Below are positions 29,316-37,500 of a DNA stretch of 38,821 nucleotides, one piece after another (positions within the stretch are counted from its first letter, which is position 1; each line of letters opens with the position of its first letter). Location: positions 1 to 38,821 of the forward strand of contig CADCHN010000015.1 of the NCBI GenBank assembly GCA_902801295.1. Reading direction: 5' to 3'. The stretch comes from Oscillospiraceae bacterium. Lineage in GTDB: Bacteria; Bacillota; Clostridia; Oscillospirales; Oscillospiraceae. Both the position numbers and the translations under genes were made by a program. The notes beneath the pieces were generated by a model. That model worked only from the letters and a program-made list of their open reading frames with translations. It was not told where the DNA came from and ran no database searches.

Positions 29316-31664
29316 ATGGACAAACAGATTCGCATTGCTCTCGCCGGCAACCCGAACAGCGGCAAAACCACGCTGTTCAACAAGCTGACCGGCGCCAACC
29401 AGTTCGTCGGCAACTGGCCCGGCGTGACGGTGGAAAAAAAGGAAGGCAAGCTCATCGTCGACAAGGAGGTTGTGCTGACCGACCTGCCCGGCATCTACTC
29501 CCTCTCCCCCTACACGCTGGAGGAGGTCGTGGCGCGCAACTACCTCATTGAGGAAAAGCCCGACGCCATTTTGAACATCGTCGACGCCACGAACCTTGAA
29601 CGAAACCTCTATCTGACCACCCAGCTCGTGGAGCTCGGCATCCCCGTGGTCATCGCGCTGAACATGATGGACCTCGTCGGCAAGGCCGGCGACACGATCA
29701 ACGTCAAGGAGCTCCGCCGCCAGCTCGGCTGTCCAATCGTTGAGATCTCCGCGCTGAAGGGCGACGGCGTGCGGGATGCCGCCAAGGCTGCCATCGAGGC
29801 GGCCAAAACCGGCAAGACCCTTCCGCAGCACCGCTTCTCCGGCCCGGTCGAGCATGCGCTGGCCCACATTGAAGAAGTCACCGTACACAACCTGCCCGAA
29901 GAGCAGCAGCGCTGGTACGCCATCAAAGTGTTCGAGCGCGACGAAAAGGTCCTCGAAAAGCTGCAGCTTTCCGCCGAAACCAAGGCTCACATCGAACAGG
30001 ACATCGCCGCGGCGGAGAAGGAAATGGACGATGACGCCGAGAGCATCATCACCAACGAGCGCTACGTCTACATCGGGCAGCTCCTCAAGGGTATTTATAA
30101 GAAGAAGGGCAAGGGCCAGCTCTCCGCCTCCGACAAGATCGACAAGATCGTCACGAACCGCTTCCTCGCGCTGCCGATCTTCGCCGCGGTGATGTTCCTG
30201 GTCTACGCGCTCTCGATGGGCACCTCCATCGCCGACGGCGGCATCGCCCTCGGTACCTTCCTCACCGACTGGGCCAACGATGTGCTCGGCGAAGCCTGGC
30301 TCACCGAAGGCTCCCGCGCCATCCTCGAGGGCTGGGGCGCCGCGCCCTGGCTGGTCGGCCTGATCTCCGACGGCATCTTCGCCGGCGTCGGCGCGGTGCT
30401 GGGCTTTGTGCCCCAGATGCTCGTGCTGTTCCTGATGCTCTGCCTGCTGGAGGACTGCGGCTACATGGCGCGCATCGCCTTCATCATGGACCGCATCTTC
30501 CGCCGCTTCGGCCTGTCCGGCAAGAGCTTCATCCCGATGCTCGTCGGCACCGGCTGCGGCATCCCGGGCGTCATGGCCTCCCGCACCATTGAAAACGAGC
30601 GTGACCGCCGCATGACGATCATGACCACCACCTTCATCCCCTGCGGCGCCAAAATGCCGATCATCGGCCTGATCGCCGGCGCCCTCTTCGGCGGCAGCAC
30701 CTGGGTCGCCACCTCCGCGTACTTTATCGGCATCGCCGCCATCGTCATTTCCGGCATCATGCTCAAGAAAACAAAGATGTTCGCCGGCGATCCCGCTCCC
30801 TTCGTCATGGAGCTGCCCGCCTACCACGTGCCCGCCTGGGGCAACGTCCTTCGCGGTACCTGGGAGCGCGGCTGGAGCTTCATTAAGCGCGCCGGCACCG
30901 TCATCGTGCTCTCCTCCATCATCATCTGGTTCCTCTCCGGCTTCGGCACCGTCAACGGCCGCTTCGGCATGGTCGACGAGCTCTACGGGGACGAGACCGT
31001 CGTCACCGACGAATACGTCGCCGTCGTCGCCGAGCGCATGGGCATCCCCGAGGACGAGGTCGAGCCGATGGACGACTCCATCCTCGCGCACGTCGCCCAG
31101 CCCGTGTCCGTGATCTTCAAGCCTCTGGGCTTCGGCGACTGGAAACCCGCCGTCGCCACCGTGACGGGTCTTGTGGCCAAGGAGGACGTCGTCGGCACCT
31201 TCGGCGTGCTGTATAACTTCGACGCCAGGGCCGAGCAGGCCGTCGATGAAGAGACCGGCGAGCTGCTCTTTGACGAGGACGGCGAACCCGTCATGGAAGA
31301 GCTGGAAGAAAACGGCGACCAGATCTGGGCCAACGTGGCTGCGGACTTCAACGACTTCTCCGGCGGTCACGGCAAGCTCGCTGCCTACTCCTTCATGATC
31401 TTCAACCTCCTCTGCGCCCCCTGCTTCGCGGCCATCGGCGCCATCAAGCGCGAAATGAACAGCCGCAAGTGGACCTGGTTTGCCATCGCCTACCAGTGCG
31501 GCTTTGCCTATGTGATTGCCCTGATCGTGTGGCAGCTCGGCCGTCTCTTCGTCGGCGGTATGAACGTCGTCGGCCTGATCGCGGCGCTGATCCTGCTCGC
31601 GCTGCTGTGCTGGCAGCTCTTCAAACCCTACAGGGAAGCGCAGAAGCTGGCCGTTCAGGTATGA
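29316..31664 (+). CDS. feoB: Ferrous iron transport protein B
   Basis: A 782-residue ferrous iron transporter with an N-terminal GTPase. G motifs are GNPNSGKTT (G1, about residues 11-19), GVTVE (G2), DLPG (G3) and NMMD (G4, about residue 116); the helical regulatory domain follows, then two Gate domains of the membrane part with VGTGCGIPGVMASR and PCGAKMPIIG. A long acidic insertion (about residues 545-690, including EETGELLFDEDGEPV) sits between membrane segments before the FNLLCAPCFAAIGAIKREM helix. GGAGG lies before the ATG. It is followed after 22 bp by a Cys-rich partner, and repression by the divergent DtxR-family regulator is likely. Confidence 0.97.
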   Translation: MDKQIRIALAGNPNSGKTTLFNKLTGANQFVGNWPGVTVEKKEGKLIVDKEVVLTDLPGIYSLSPYTLEEVVARNYLIEEKPDAILNIVDATNLERNLYLTTQLVELGIPVVIALNMMDLVGKAGDTINVKELRRQLGCPIVEISALKGDGVRDAAKAAIEAAKTGKTLPQHRFSGPVEHALAHIEEVTVHNLPEEQQRWYAIKVFERDEKVLEKLQLSAETKAHIEQDIAAAEKEMDDDAESIITNERYVYIGQLLKGIYKKKGKGQLSASDKIDKIVTNRFLALPIFAAVMFLVYALSMGTSIADGGIALGTFLTDWANDVLGEAWLTEGSRAILEGWGAAPWLVGLISDGIFAGVGAVLGFVPQMLVLFLMLCLLEDCGYMARIAFIMDRIFRRFGLSGKSFIPMLVGTGCGIPGVMASRTIENERDRRMTIMTTTFIPCGAKMPIIGLIAGALFGGSTWVATSAYFIGIAAIVISGIMLKKTKMFAGDPAPFVMELPAYHVPAWGNVLRGTWERGWSFIKRAGTVIVLSSIIIWFLSGFGTVNGRFGMVDELYGDETVVTDEYVAVVAERMGIPEDEVEPMDDSILAHVAQPVSVIFKPLGFGDWKPAVATVTGLVAKEDVVGTFGVLYNFDARAEQAVDEETGELLFDEDGEPVMEELEENGDQIWANVAADFNDFSGGHGKLAAYSFMIFNLLCAPCFAAIGAIKREMNSRKWTWFAIAYQCGFAYVIALIVWQLGRLFVGGMNVVGLIAALILLALLCWQLFKPYREAQKLAVQV

Positions 31665-31686
31665 TTTCCACAAAGGAAGTGATCGT

Positions 31687-31872
31687 ATGTTTGCCTGGCT
31701 GTCCGCCAATCTCGTAAACCTCGCGCTGATCCTCGCCGTGGTTTTGCTGGTCGCGCTCGTGATCGGCAGCATGCGCCGCGACAGGAAGGCCGGCAAATCA
31801 CCCTGCGGCGGCAACTGCGCCAAGTGCGGCGCCTGCTCCTGCTCGCAGGGCTGCGCCCATGGAGGGCGTTGA
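31687..31872 (+). CDS. FeoB-associated Cys-rich membrane protein
   Basis: A 61-residue protein with one N-terminal transmembrane helix (LVNLALILAVVLLVALVIG) followed by a basic stretch (RRDRKAG) and a Cys-rich tail, CGGNCAKCGACSCSQGC, with six Cys. This is the small FeoB-associated family found after feoB in many Firmicutes; the Cys may bind iron or an Fe-S cluster. GGAAGTGATCGT precedes the ATG. It is the last gene of the feo operon. Confidence 0.93.
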   Translation: MFAWLSANLVNLALILAVVLLVALVIGSMRRDRKAGKSPCGGNCAKCGACSCSQGCAHGGR

Positions 31873-31915
31873 CAAAGAGAATCCTCCATTTCCATATTTC
31901 ACGCGCACAGCGTCT

Positions 31916-31935
31916 TTGGCAGTTCCGGCTGCCAA
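31916..31935 (+). terminator. Possible terminator of the feo operon
   Basis: TTGGCAG / CTGCCAA stem with a 6-nt loop, then GGGCGCTGTTATTTT. The T-run is displaced, so this is a weak call. Further on, CTCTCC/GGAGAG can also pair. The rest of the 230-bp gap (31873-32102) holds only the next promoter. Confidence 0.4.
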
Positions 31936-32037
31936 GGGCGCTGTTATTTTGCCCCGGGCGAGCGTCTCTCCCTCCCGGAGAGCTTGTTTCCCGCTCTCCG
32001 ATCGCGCCAGGGGCGCTCTACTCGCCCGCCGCGGGGC

Positions 32038-32066
32038 TGGACGGGCGGAAAAAATGAGAGTATAAT
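32038..32066 (+). promoter_or_regulatory. Promoter of the acyltransferase/DUF6320 pair
   Basis: TGGACG (32038-32043), 17-bp spacer, perfect TATAAT (32061-32066), about 36 bp before the start codon. Confidence 0.65.
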
Positions 32067-32102
32067 CAAACCACCAAGACCAAGGACACAGGAGTCTTTT
32101 TC

Positions 32103-33386
32103 ATGGAACAGACAGAGCGCGATCTGCGCTGGATGCGGCTGGACAATGCCGCGCTGATCTTCCCCGCCGCGCTGCGGCGGCACTGGAGCAATGTCTACCG
32201 CATCTCTTTTACCTATACCGACCCGGTCGATCCTGCGCTGCTGCAGCGGGCGCTGGATCAGGTCGCGCCGCGCTTTCCCTCCGTGATCGTGCGGCTGCGC
32301 CGCAGCGCCTTCTGGTACTATCTGGAGGAGCTGCCGCAGCCCCCCGCCGTCCAGGCCGACGCGAGCCGTCCGGTGCGCTGCATGACGATGGGCGACGTGC
32401 GCCGCTGCGCCATCCGCGTGCTCTACTACCGCAGCCGCATGGCCGTGGAGTACTTCCACGCCGTCACCGACGGCACCGGCGCGATGGTCTTTGCCAAGAC
32501 GCTCGCCGCCGCCTATGTCCGCCTGCGCTACGGCGCGGACGTGCCCGCGACCTGCGGCGTAAAGGATCTGGCCGAGCCGCCGCGGGAGAGCGAGCTCTGC
32601 GACAGCTTCCGCGAGCACGCAGGCCCTGTGGCAGCGCCCAGGGACGACCGCAACGTCTACCGTCTGTGCGGCACGCCGGAGCCCGACCACTTTCTGCACG
32701 TGACGCTGGGCATCCTCGACAGCGAGGAGGTGCACGCGCGCGCCAAGGCCATGGGCGTCACAGTGACGGCCTGGCTCTGCGCGGCGCTGATTCAGGCCAT
32801 CCTGCGCGTCCAGGCCGCCGAGCAGCCCCGCCGGAGCCGGCAAAAGCAGGTTCGCGTGCAGATCCCGGTCAACCTGCGCAAGCTCTTCGGCGGCGAGACG
32901 ATGCGAAACTTCGTCGCCGTGGCCAACATCGGCGTCGATCCGCGCCTCGGGGACTACGAGTTTGAGGAGCTGGTGCAGATCGTGCACCACCAGATGCAGC
33001 TGAGCATCACGCCGAAGAACATGGCCGCGATCTTCACGCCGAACGTCAACGACGAGCGCAACCCCTTCCTCAAAATAATCCCCCTGACGCTGAAAAACCT
33101 CGTCATGCGGATGGTCTTTGACAGCATCGGAGAGAGCGTCTCCTGTCTGTCGCTGTCGAATCTCGGCCGGGTAGAGCTGCCGGAAGAGATGGCGCCCTAC
33201 GTCGAGCGCGTGGAGTTCGTGCTCGGCCCGCAGGCCAGCTCCCCCTACAACGCCAGCTGCACCAGCTGGCAGGGGCACACCTATTTCAACATTGTCCGCA
33301 ACAGCGTCGAGCCGAAGCTGGAGCGTGAGTTTTTCACGAGTCTTGTGCGCATGGGTCTGCATGTGAAAATTGAAACCAACGAGTAG
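32103..33386 (+). CDS. Condensation-fold (alcohol acetyltransferase-like) acyltransferase
   Basis: A 427-residue protein of the CoA-dependent acyltransferase/condensation superfamily. The active-site motif YFHAVTDGTGAMVF (about residues 117-130) fits the HxxxDG pattern, with the His as general base. Later, VRVQIPVNLRKLFG and NFVAVANIG fit the DFGWG-side strands of the fold, though a DFGWG motif itself is not visible. No carrier-protein or adenylation domain is present and no polyketide or peptide synthetase genes are near, so it probably transfers an acyl group to a small alcohol, lipid or sugar. Start ATG has AGGAG 9 bp upstream. It is followed after 12 bp by a DUF6320 membrane protein. Fold is confident, substrate unknown. 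Confidence 0.8.
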   Translation: MEQTERDLRWMRLDNAALIFPAALRRHWSNVYRISFTYTDPVDPALLQRALDQVAPRFPSVIVRLRRSAFWYYLEELPQPPAVQADASRPVRCMTMGDVRRCAIRVLYYRSRMAVEYFHAVTDGTGAMVFAKTLAAAYVRLRYGADVPATCGVKDLAEPPRESELCDSFREHAGPVAAPRDDRNVYRLCGTPEPDHFLHVTLGILDSEEVHARAKAMGVTVTAWLCAALIQAILRVQAAEQPRRSRQKQVRVQIPVNLRKLFGGETMRNFVAVANIGVDPRLGDYEFEELVQIVHHQMQLSITPKNMAAIFTPNVNDERNPFLKIIPLTLKNLVMRMVFDSIGESVSCLSLSNLGRVELPEEMAPYVERVEFVLGPQASSPYNASCTSWQGHTYFNIVRNSVEPKLEREFFTSLVRMGLHVKIETNE

Positions 33387-33398
33387 TGAGGAATTGCC

Positions 33399-34100
33399 AT
33401 GTACTGTGTTCAATGCGGCGTTGAGCTGCAAAAAGGCGTTGAAAAATGCCCGCTGTGCGGGCTGCGCGTCTATCATCCGGAGCTGCGGGAGCAGCCGGAG
33501 GCGCTCCCCTACCCCAAGCGGGTCGAGGAGGAGACCGTCAGCCACGGCGGACTGCTGTTTATCGTCAGCTTTCTCTTTGCCATTCCGCTGCTGGTCTGCC
33601 TGCTGGTGGATTTCCACCTCAACGGCCGGATCGGCTGGAGCGGTATCGTGGCCTTCAGCCTGCTGGCGTCGTACCTGATCTTCTGCCTGCCGCTGTGGTT
33701 CAGGCGGCCCAATCCGGTGATCTTCTTTCCCGTCGCCATGGCGGGCGTGCTGGGCCTGTGCCTGTATCTGTGCCTGGTCAGCGGCGGACGCTGGTTTCTC
33801 TCCTTCGCCTTCCCGGTCGGCGGCGCCGTGCTGCTGATCGTCGAGGCCGTGATCGTGCTGCTGCGCTATGCCGTCGGCGAGCAGAGGCACCGGGCGCTGT
33901 TCGTGTTCGGCGGCGCCTTTATTGGCGTGGGCGGGCTGTGCGTGCTGATCGAGTTTCTGCTGCGCGTGAGCTTCGGCATCGCGATGCGCTGGTGGTCGCT
34001 CTATCCGCTGACGGCGCTCACGCTGCTCGGCGTGATGCTGATCGTCATCGGCGCCTGCCCGCCGCTGCGCCTCTCCCTGCACAAAAAGTTCTTTATTTAA
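33399..34100 (+). CDS. DUF6320-type membrane protein with N-terminal zinc ribbon
   Basis: A 233-residue protein starting with a zinc-ribbon-like motif (MYCVQCGVELQKGVEKCPLCGLRV, two CxxC pairs at residues 3-6 and 17-20; sequence partly quoted as CVQCG and CPLCG), then a Pro/Glu-rich linker and six hydrophobic segments. It resembles DUF6320, which has no assigned role. Because it follows the acyltransferase by 12 bp, the two are probably made together and may work on the same membrane-bound substrate; this is inferred. GAGGAATTGCC lies before the ATG. Operon ends with a strong shared terminator. Confidence 0.75.
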   Translation: MYCVQCGVELQKGVEKCPLCGLRVYHPELREQPEALPYPKRVEEETVSHGGLLFIVSFLFAIPLLVCLLVDFHLNGRIGWSGIVAFSLLASYLIFCLPLWFRRPNPVIFFPVAMAGVLGLCLYLCLVSGGRWFLSFAFPVGGAVLLIVEAVIVLLRYAVGEQRHRALFVFGGAFIGVGGLCVLIEFLLRVSFGIAMRWWSLYPLTALTLLGVMLIVIGACPPLRLSLHKKFFI

Positions 34101-34108
34101 GCAAAAAT

Positions 34109-34146
34109 ATCGCGGCTGCGAAGCTCTCGCAGCCGCGATGCTTTTT
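34109..34146. terminator. Bidirectional terminator between the DUF6320 and XRE-TPR genes
   Basis: ATCGCGGCTGCGA pairs with TCGCAGCCGCGAT around AGCTC, with CTTTTTATT after it on the plus strand and ATTTTTGC on the minus strand. Confidence 0.92.
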
Positions 34147-35191
34147 ATTCTCTGCTCTTTTGCAGCAGGCGGGCTCTCTCCTGTTCCGCCTCCTGCACCG
34201 CGGTTTCTTCCGTCAAGCCCCATTCCTCGTGCAGGTTCTCGAGGACGCGGTCATATACGGCCGCCGCCTCGGCATAGCGCCCCTGGATTTCGCGAATTGT
34301 CGCGATCGCCTGCAGCGCGTCGATAAAGCGCGGCTTTTTGTCGGCGGCGTAGGACGCCTCGTAGAGCTCGACCGCGCGCTCGTAGTCGCATTTGCCTGCG
34401 TAATACTGCGCGGCCTCAAAGAGGATGCCGCTCTCCGGGGCAAAGTCCCGTAGCGCCTGCTCGATGATCGCGTCTGCCCGCCGCTCGTCAAATTCCTCCA
34501 GCGCGATGTGCGCCTCGTAGGCCCGCGCCAGCATCGGCTTGTGCGCCGGGAGCTTCCGCAGCTTCTCCAGATAGGCCTTAGCCTCCTCGGTACGGCGGTC
34601 GGCGAGCAGGTTGTCGATCAGATAGTAGTAGGGCAGCGGAGTTTTCGGCTCGCCGGGGTCTTCCTCGATCACTTGTTTGTAAAAGTCGATCACGCCGCTG
34701 TGGTTTGACACGTTCCAGTCCCAGCAGACGGCGCCCTCGGCTCTCTGCAGCAGCCACTGGCAGTCCTTCTGCTCCGGTGCCAGACGGATGGCCTCCCTGG
34801 CCCAGGCGCTCACGCGGTGGGCGTCGGCCTCCATGCGGTGGTGATAGAGATGGGCAAGCAGGCTGAGCGTGCGCACGCGGTCGTCACCGCGGCTGATCCG
34901 CTGGCGCAGAAATTCCTCGTAATCCCGGAACACGTCTCTGGGCAGCTCCGCCTCGCAGTCCATGCGGTTTTCGATGCGCCGCAGCTTCTGCTCCTCCGTC
35001 AGGTCGAACAGCTCGTCGATGCTGACGCCGAACTGCTCCGACAGCAGCGGCAGCAGCGTGATATCCGGCATCGCCGCGCCCGTCTCCCATTTGGAAACGG
35101 ACTGCGCGCTCAGCCCCAGCTTCTCTGCCAGCTGTTCCTGCGTCAGCCCCGCGCGGAAACGGAGCTGTTTGATTTTTGTTCCAAGTTCCAT
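34145..35191 (-). CDS. XRE-family regulator with tetratricopeptide-like repeats
   Basis: A 348-residue transcription regulator. Residues 1-60 form a Cro/C1-type helix-turn-helix (IKQLRFRAGLTQEQLAEKLGLSAQSVSKWETGAAMPDI, recognition part SAQSVSKWE). The rest is helical with TPR-like pairs, for example ADAIIEQALRDFAPESGILFEAAQYY and YERAVELYEASYAADKKP. This architecture is common in Firmicutes and often senses a peptide or metabolite through the repeats; the ligand and targets are not visible. AGGAGG lies 9 bp before the ATG. It is divergent from a secreted lipase-like gene, whose expression it might control. Confidence 0.88.
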   Translation of the reverse strand: MELGTKIKQLRFRAGLTQEQLAEKLGLSAQSVSKWETGAAMPDITLLPLLSEQFGVSIDELFDLTEEQKLRRIENRMDCEAELPRDVFRDYEEFLRQRISRGDDRVRTLSLLAHLYHHRMEADAHRVSAWAREAIRLAPEQKDCQWLLQRAEGAVCWDWNVSNHSGVIDFYKQVIEEDPGEPKTPLPYYYLIDNLLADRRTEEAKAYLEKLRKLPAHKPMLARAYEAHIALEEFDERRADAIIEQALRDFAPESGILFEAAQYYAGKCDYERAVELYEASYAADKKPRFIDALQAIATIREIQGRYAEAAAVYDRVLENLHEEWGLTEETAVQEAEQERARLLQKSRE

Positions 35192-35237
35192 GCTTGTATC
35201 CTCCTGAATGATGTGTCTCCGGCGCCTTTGTGACTAT

Positions 35238-35266
35238 ATTGTAGCAGGCGCGGCGCCGCCTGGCAA
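35238..35266 (-). promoter_or_regulatory. Promoter of the XRE-TPR regulator
   Basis: On the minus strand TTGCCA (35261-35266), 17-bp spacer that is itself GC-rich and palindromic (GGCGGCGCCGC), TACAAT (35238-35243). Confidence 0.7.
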
Positions 35267-35349
35267 CAACGCAGTTTTCCATCCCGCTCAACCGGCGGTT
35301 GGACGCGCCGGAAATCGCCCGTTTTTTCTTCAGAATCTTCAGAATGGTA

Positions 35350-35378
35350 TTTACAAGCGTCTTTTGTCATGATAAAAT
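35350..35378 (+). promoter_or_regulatory. Promoter of the lipase-like gene
   Basis: TTTACA (35350-35355), 17-bp spacer, TAAAAT (35373-35378). The ~95-nt leader contains a small CTGCC/GGCAG hairpin (35408-35421) and is otherwise A-rich. Confidence 0.7.
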
Positions 35379-35476
35379 AATATAAATTCTGGTTTCGTAA
35401 CCTTTTTCTGCCATTTGGCAGTGAAAAATACGAACGCAGAAACACGGAACAAAAACGACAAAAGGAGGAGCAACCC

Positions 35477-36250
35477 ATGACAAAGAAACCCGTCAGCTTT
35501 CTGACGAAATTCCTCGCGATCGTGATGATCGTCTCCATGCTGCTCGGCGGCGTGGTCGCCTACGCTGCCAGCAGCACCCGCACCTATACCACGGCGCCGG
35601 AGATCTATCAGCTTGTACGCGACGGCTACAACAAGGGCGAGCAAGGCCCCATCAGCATCACCAAGGGCACGCTGAAGAGCGGCTTCAGCTCCAAGACGGT
35701 CTATCTGGTGACTCTGTCCGGCACGGAGCTGGTCTTTAACCAGTCCACCGAGGTCATTACGGACCTGCTGTCCGGCTTCAATCTCCAGAGCCCCTACTAC
35801 TTCAATGTGGTCAATGTCATCAACGCGAACGTCCCGCGCGGCGCCAACCTGATTCTGGCCGGCCACAGCCTCGGCGGCATGATCGCCCAGCAGGTCGCGG
35901 CCAACTCGAGCATCAAGACCAGATACAACGTGCTCAACACCGTCTGCTTCGGCTCTCCGCTGCTGGCCGCCGGCTTCCGGGAAGGCACGGTCCGCCGTCT
36001 GGGCGACGTCTCTGACCCTGTCCCTTACCTCTCCGGCAACCTCTTTGTCACGCCGCTGCGCGCCGTTCTGGGTCTGAACCGTGAGGACGGCCACTATTAC
36101 CTCACGCCCATCACCGCGCACAACGCCTCTTACTCCCGCGCGGATCTTTGGGGCAAATACGATGTGACCGGCACCAAGTACGGCGGCGCGAAGCTCACAC
36201 TCGACCTGAGCACCCGCACCTTCTTCCAGTGCCCGATCATCGACTGGTAA
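35477..36250 (+). CDS. Secreted lipase-like alpha/beta hydrolase
   Basis: A 257-residue protein with a signal peptide: basic MTKKPVSFLTK, a hydrophobic core to about residue 28, and a likely cut after AYA. The mature part resembles class 3 lipase/Mbeg1-type hydrolases: LILAGHSLGGMIAQQVA holds the nucleophilic Ser in GHSLGG (about residue 132), with candidate acid Asp in GDVSDPVPYL and His in ITAHNASY. It should act outside the cell on an ester. No cell-wall anchor or lipobox is visible. AAAGGAGGAG lies 8 bp before the ATG. It stands alone between its promoter and terminator, divergent from an XRE-TPR regulator. Confidence 0.82.
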   Translation: MTKKPVSFLTKFLAIVMIVSMLLGGVVAYAASSTRTYTTAPEIYQLVRDGYNKGEQGPISITKGTLKSGFSSKTVYLVTLSGTELVFNQSTEVITDLLSGFNLQSPYYFNVVNVINANVPRGANLILAGHSLGGMIAQQVAANSSIKTRYNVLNTVCFGSPLLAAGFREGTVRRLGDVSDPVPYLSGNLFVTPLRAVLGLNREDGHYYLTPITAHNASYSRADLWGKYDVTGTKYGGAKLTLDLSTRTFFQCPIIDW

Positions 36251-36267
36251 CGTCGATCCAACATAAC

Positions 36268-36302
36268 AAAAAAAGGAACTGCCGACCGGCAGTTCCTTTT
36301 TT
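36268..36302 (+). terminator. Terminator of the lipase-like gene
   Basis: AAAAAAGGAACTGCC pairs with GGCAGTTCCTTTTTT around GACC. Confidence 0.92.
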
Positions 36303-36314
36303 CAGTCTTGGCGC

Positions 36315-36343
36315 TTTCTATTCCGACGGAGCTATGCTACAAT
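36315..36343 (+). promoter_or_regulatory. Possible promoter of the M28 peptidase gene
   Basis: TTTCTA (36315-36320), 17-bp spacer, TACAAT (36338-36343), 30 bp before the start codon. The -35 is weak. Confidence 0.45.
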
Positions 36344-36372
36344 AGGCGTATCCGATCTCGGGAGGTTTTGTG

Positions 36373-37329
36373 ATGCTTGATTATTTGTCTGAAATCGACA
36401 GGCTCTTTCCGGTGAGAAACAGCGCCGGGCAAAAGGAGCGTTTCCGCAGCTACGCTCTTTCCGAGGCCGCGAAGCTCGGGCTGAGCATGGCCGTGCGGGA
36501 GGATAACGACGGTCATGCGAATCTGGTTTTTTCCGACCCATCCTCCGCTCGCGTCATTTTCACCGCCCACTATGACACGCCCCGACGCTCCCTGCTGCCC
36601 AACCTGATGCTGGTCAGCAGCCAGGTCCTGTACTGGGCATACAATCTCGGCGTTACGCTGATACTGCTTGCCGTCGCCATCGGCGCCGCGTTCGGCGCAA
36701 AAGCGCTGTTTCGGCTCGATCCGAGCCTGTTGGCCGCGCGCATGCTGATGCTGGCGGTGTATGCCGTCGTCTATTTCGGTCTGTTTTTCCTGATGCTGAA
36801 AGGCCCTGCCAACGCACACAACCGCAATGACAACACCAGCGGCACGGCGGCGGTGCTGGAGCTGATGCGCACGCTGGGCGAGCGGCCGGATGTGGCCTTC
36901 ATTCTCTTTGACGACGAGGAAAAGGGCAAGAAAGGCAGCAAAGCCTATGCCAAGGCGCATCCCGAAATCAAGCAGAACACGCTGATCGTCAATCTCGACT
37001 GCGTGGGAAACGGCGACACCTTTGTTTTCTGCGCCTCCGGCAAGGCCGACAGCAATCCCCTGTACACGCAGCTGCAGACCTCCGTCTGCCAAAGCGGCCT
37101 CCCGGCCCGCTTTTACCGTGCCCGGCGGGCGCAGATGAACAGCGACCACAAGAGCTTCCGTCAGGGCGTGGGCGTCTGCGCCTGCCGCTACAAGCCCGTG
37201 GTCGGGTATTATACCGGCCGCATCCACACTTCCCGGGACACCGTGGCGGAGCCCGAGACCGTTCAGCGCCTTGCCTCTGCACTGGCGGCCTTCGCCAAGC
37301 AGCAGGCCGACCGCAGTCTGCCATTCTGA
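36373..37329 (+). CDS. M28-family metallopeptidase with internal transmembrane segments
   Basis: A 318-residue zinc peptidase of the M28 (aminopeptidase) fold. Candidate metal ligands are His66 and the catalytic Asp in TAHYDTP, Asp in NRNDNTSG (about 153), Glu-Glu in FDDEEKG (about 182), Asp in NLDCVG (209), and the last His in GRIHTSRDT. Between the first and second ligands (about residues 74-142) lie two or three hydrophobic stretches, LVSSQVLYWAYNLGVTLILL and MLAVYAVVYFGLFFLML (each shown in part), so the catalytic domain is probably held at the membrane. There is no signal peptide. ATG at 36373 is preferred over the GTG one codon earlier because GGAGG then lies 7 bp upstream. Confidence 0.85.
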   Translation: MLDYLSEIDRLFPVRNSAGQKERFRSYALSEAAKLGLSMAVREDNDGHANLVFSDPSSARVIFTAHYDTPRRSLLPNLMLVSSQVLYWAYNLGVTLILLAVAIGAAFGAKALFRLDPSLLAARMLMLAVYAVVYFGLFFLMLKGPANAHNRNDNTSGTAAVLELMRTLGERPDVAFILFDDEEKGKKGSKAYAKAHPEIKQNTLIVNLDCVGNGDTFVFCASGKADSNPLYTQLQTSVCQSGLPARFYRARRAQMNSDHKSFRQGVGVCACRYKPVVGYYTGRIHTSRDTVAEPETVQRLASALAAFAKQQADRSLPF

Positions 37330-37330
37330 G

Positions 37331-37365
37331 AAAAGCCCTGGAAACACAAAGTTTCCAGGGCTTTT
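37331..37365. terminator. Bidirectional terminator after the M28 peptidase gene
   Basis: AAAAGCCCTGGAAAC pairs with GTTTCCAGGGCTTTT around ACAAA. On the minus strand it is positioned as the terminator of the rpsI fragment at 37385-37432. Confidence 0.9.
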
Positions 37366-37384
37366 GAACATTTTGAAATCCCGA

Positions 37385-37432
37385 TCAGCGCTTGCTGAAC
37401 TGCGGAGCACGACGGGCGGCTTTGAGACCGTA
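37385..37432 (-). pseudogene. rpsI: 3'-terminal fragment of rpsI (ribosomal protein S9)
   Basis: On the minus strand the frame reads YGLKAARRAPQFSKR followed by TGA, the well-known C-terminus of ribosomal protein S9. Upstream the match stops abruptly (NKAGE in place of the usual basic ERKK) and a TAA stops the frame about a dozen codons further. So only about 16 codons of rpsI are present, with a normal stop and a terminator behind. The most likely reason is integration of a mobile element into the 3' end of rpsI, which leaves a short copy at one junction and a whole gene at the other, outside the window. Confidence 0.85.
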
Positions 37433-37466
37433 CTCTCCCGCCTTGTTGCCCGAAACCCTTGTATTT

Positions 37467-37485
37467 ACTTAGTTTTCGAACTTAG
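37467..37485. repeat. ACTTAG direct repeats near the rpsI junction
   Basis: ACTTAG occurs at 37467-37472 and 37480-37485, 13 bp apart, about 35 bp inside the presumed element end. They could be recombinase or accessory-protein sites; this is weak. Confidence 0.35.
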
Positions 37486-37500
37486 ACATCCTCAGTTCCC

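Noticed and set aside
29250..31895. Long minus-strand frame opposite feoB
   Set aside because: Antisense shadow; feoB on the other strand has all expected motifs.
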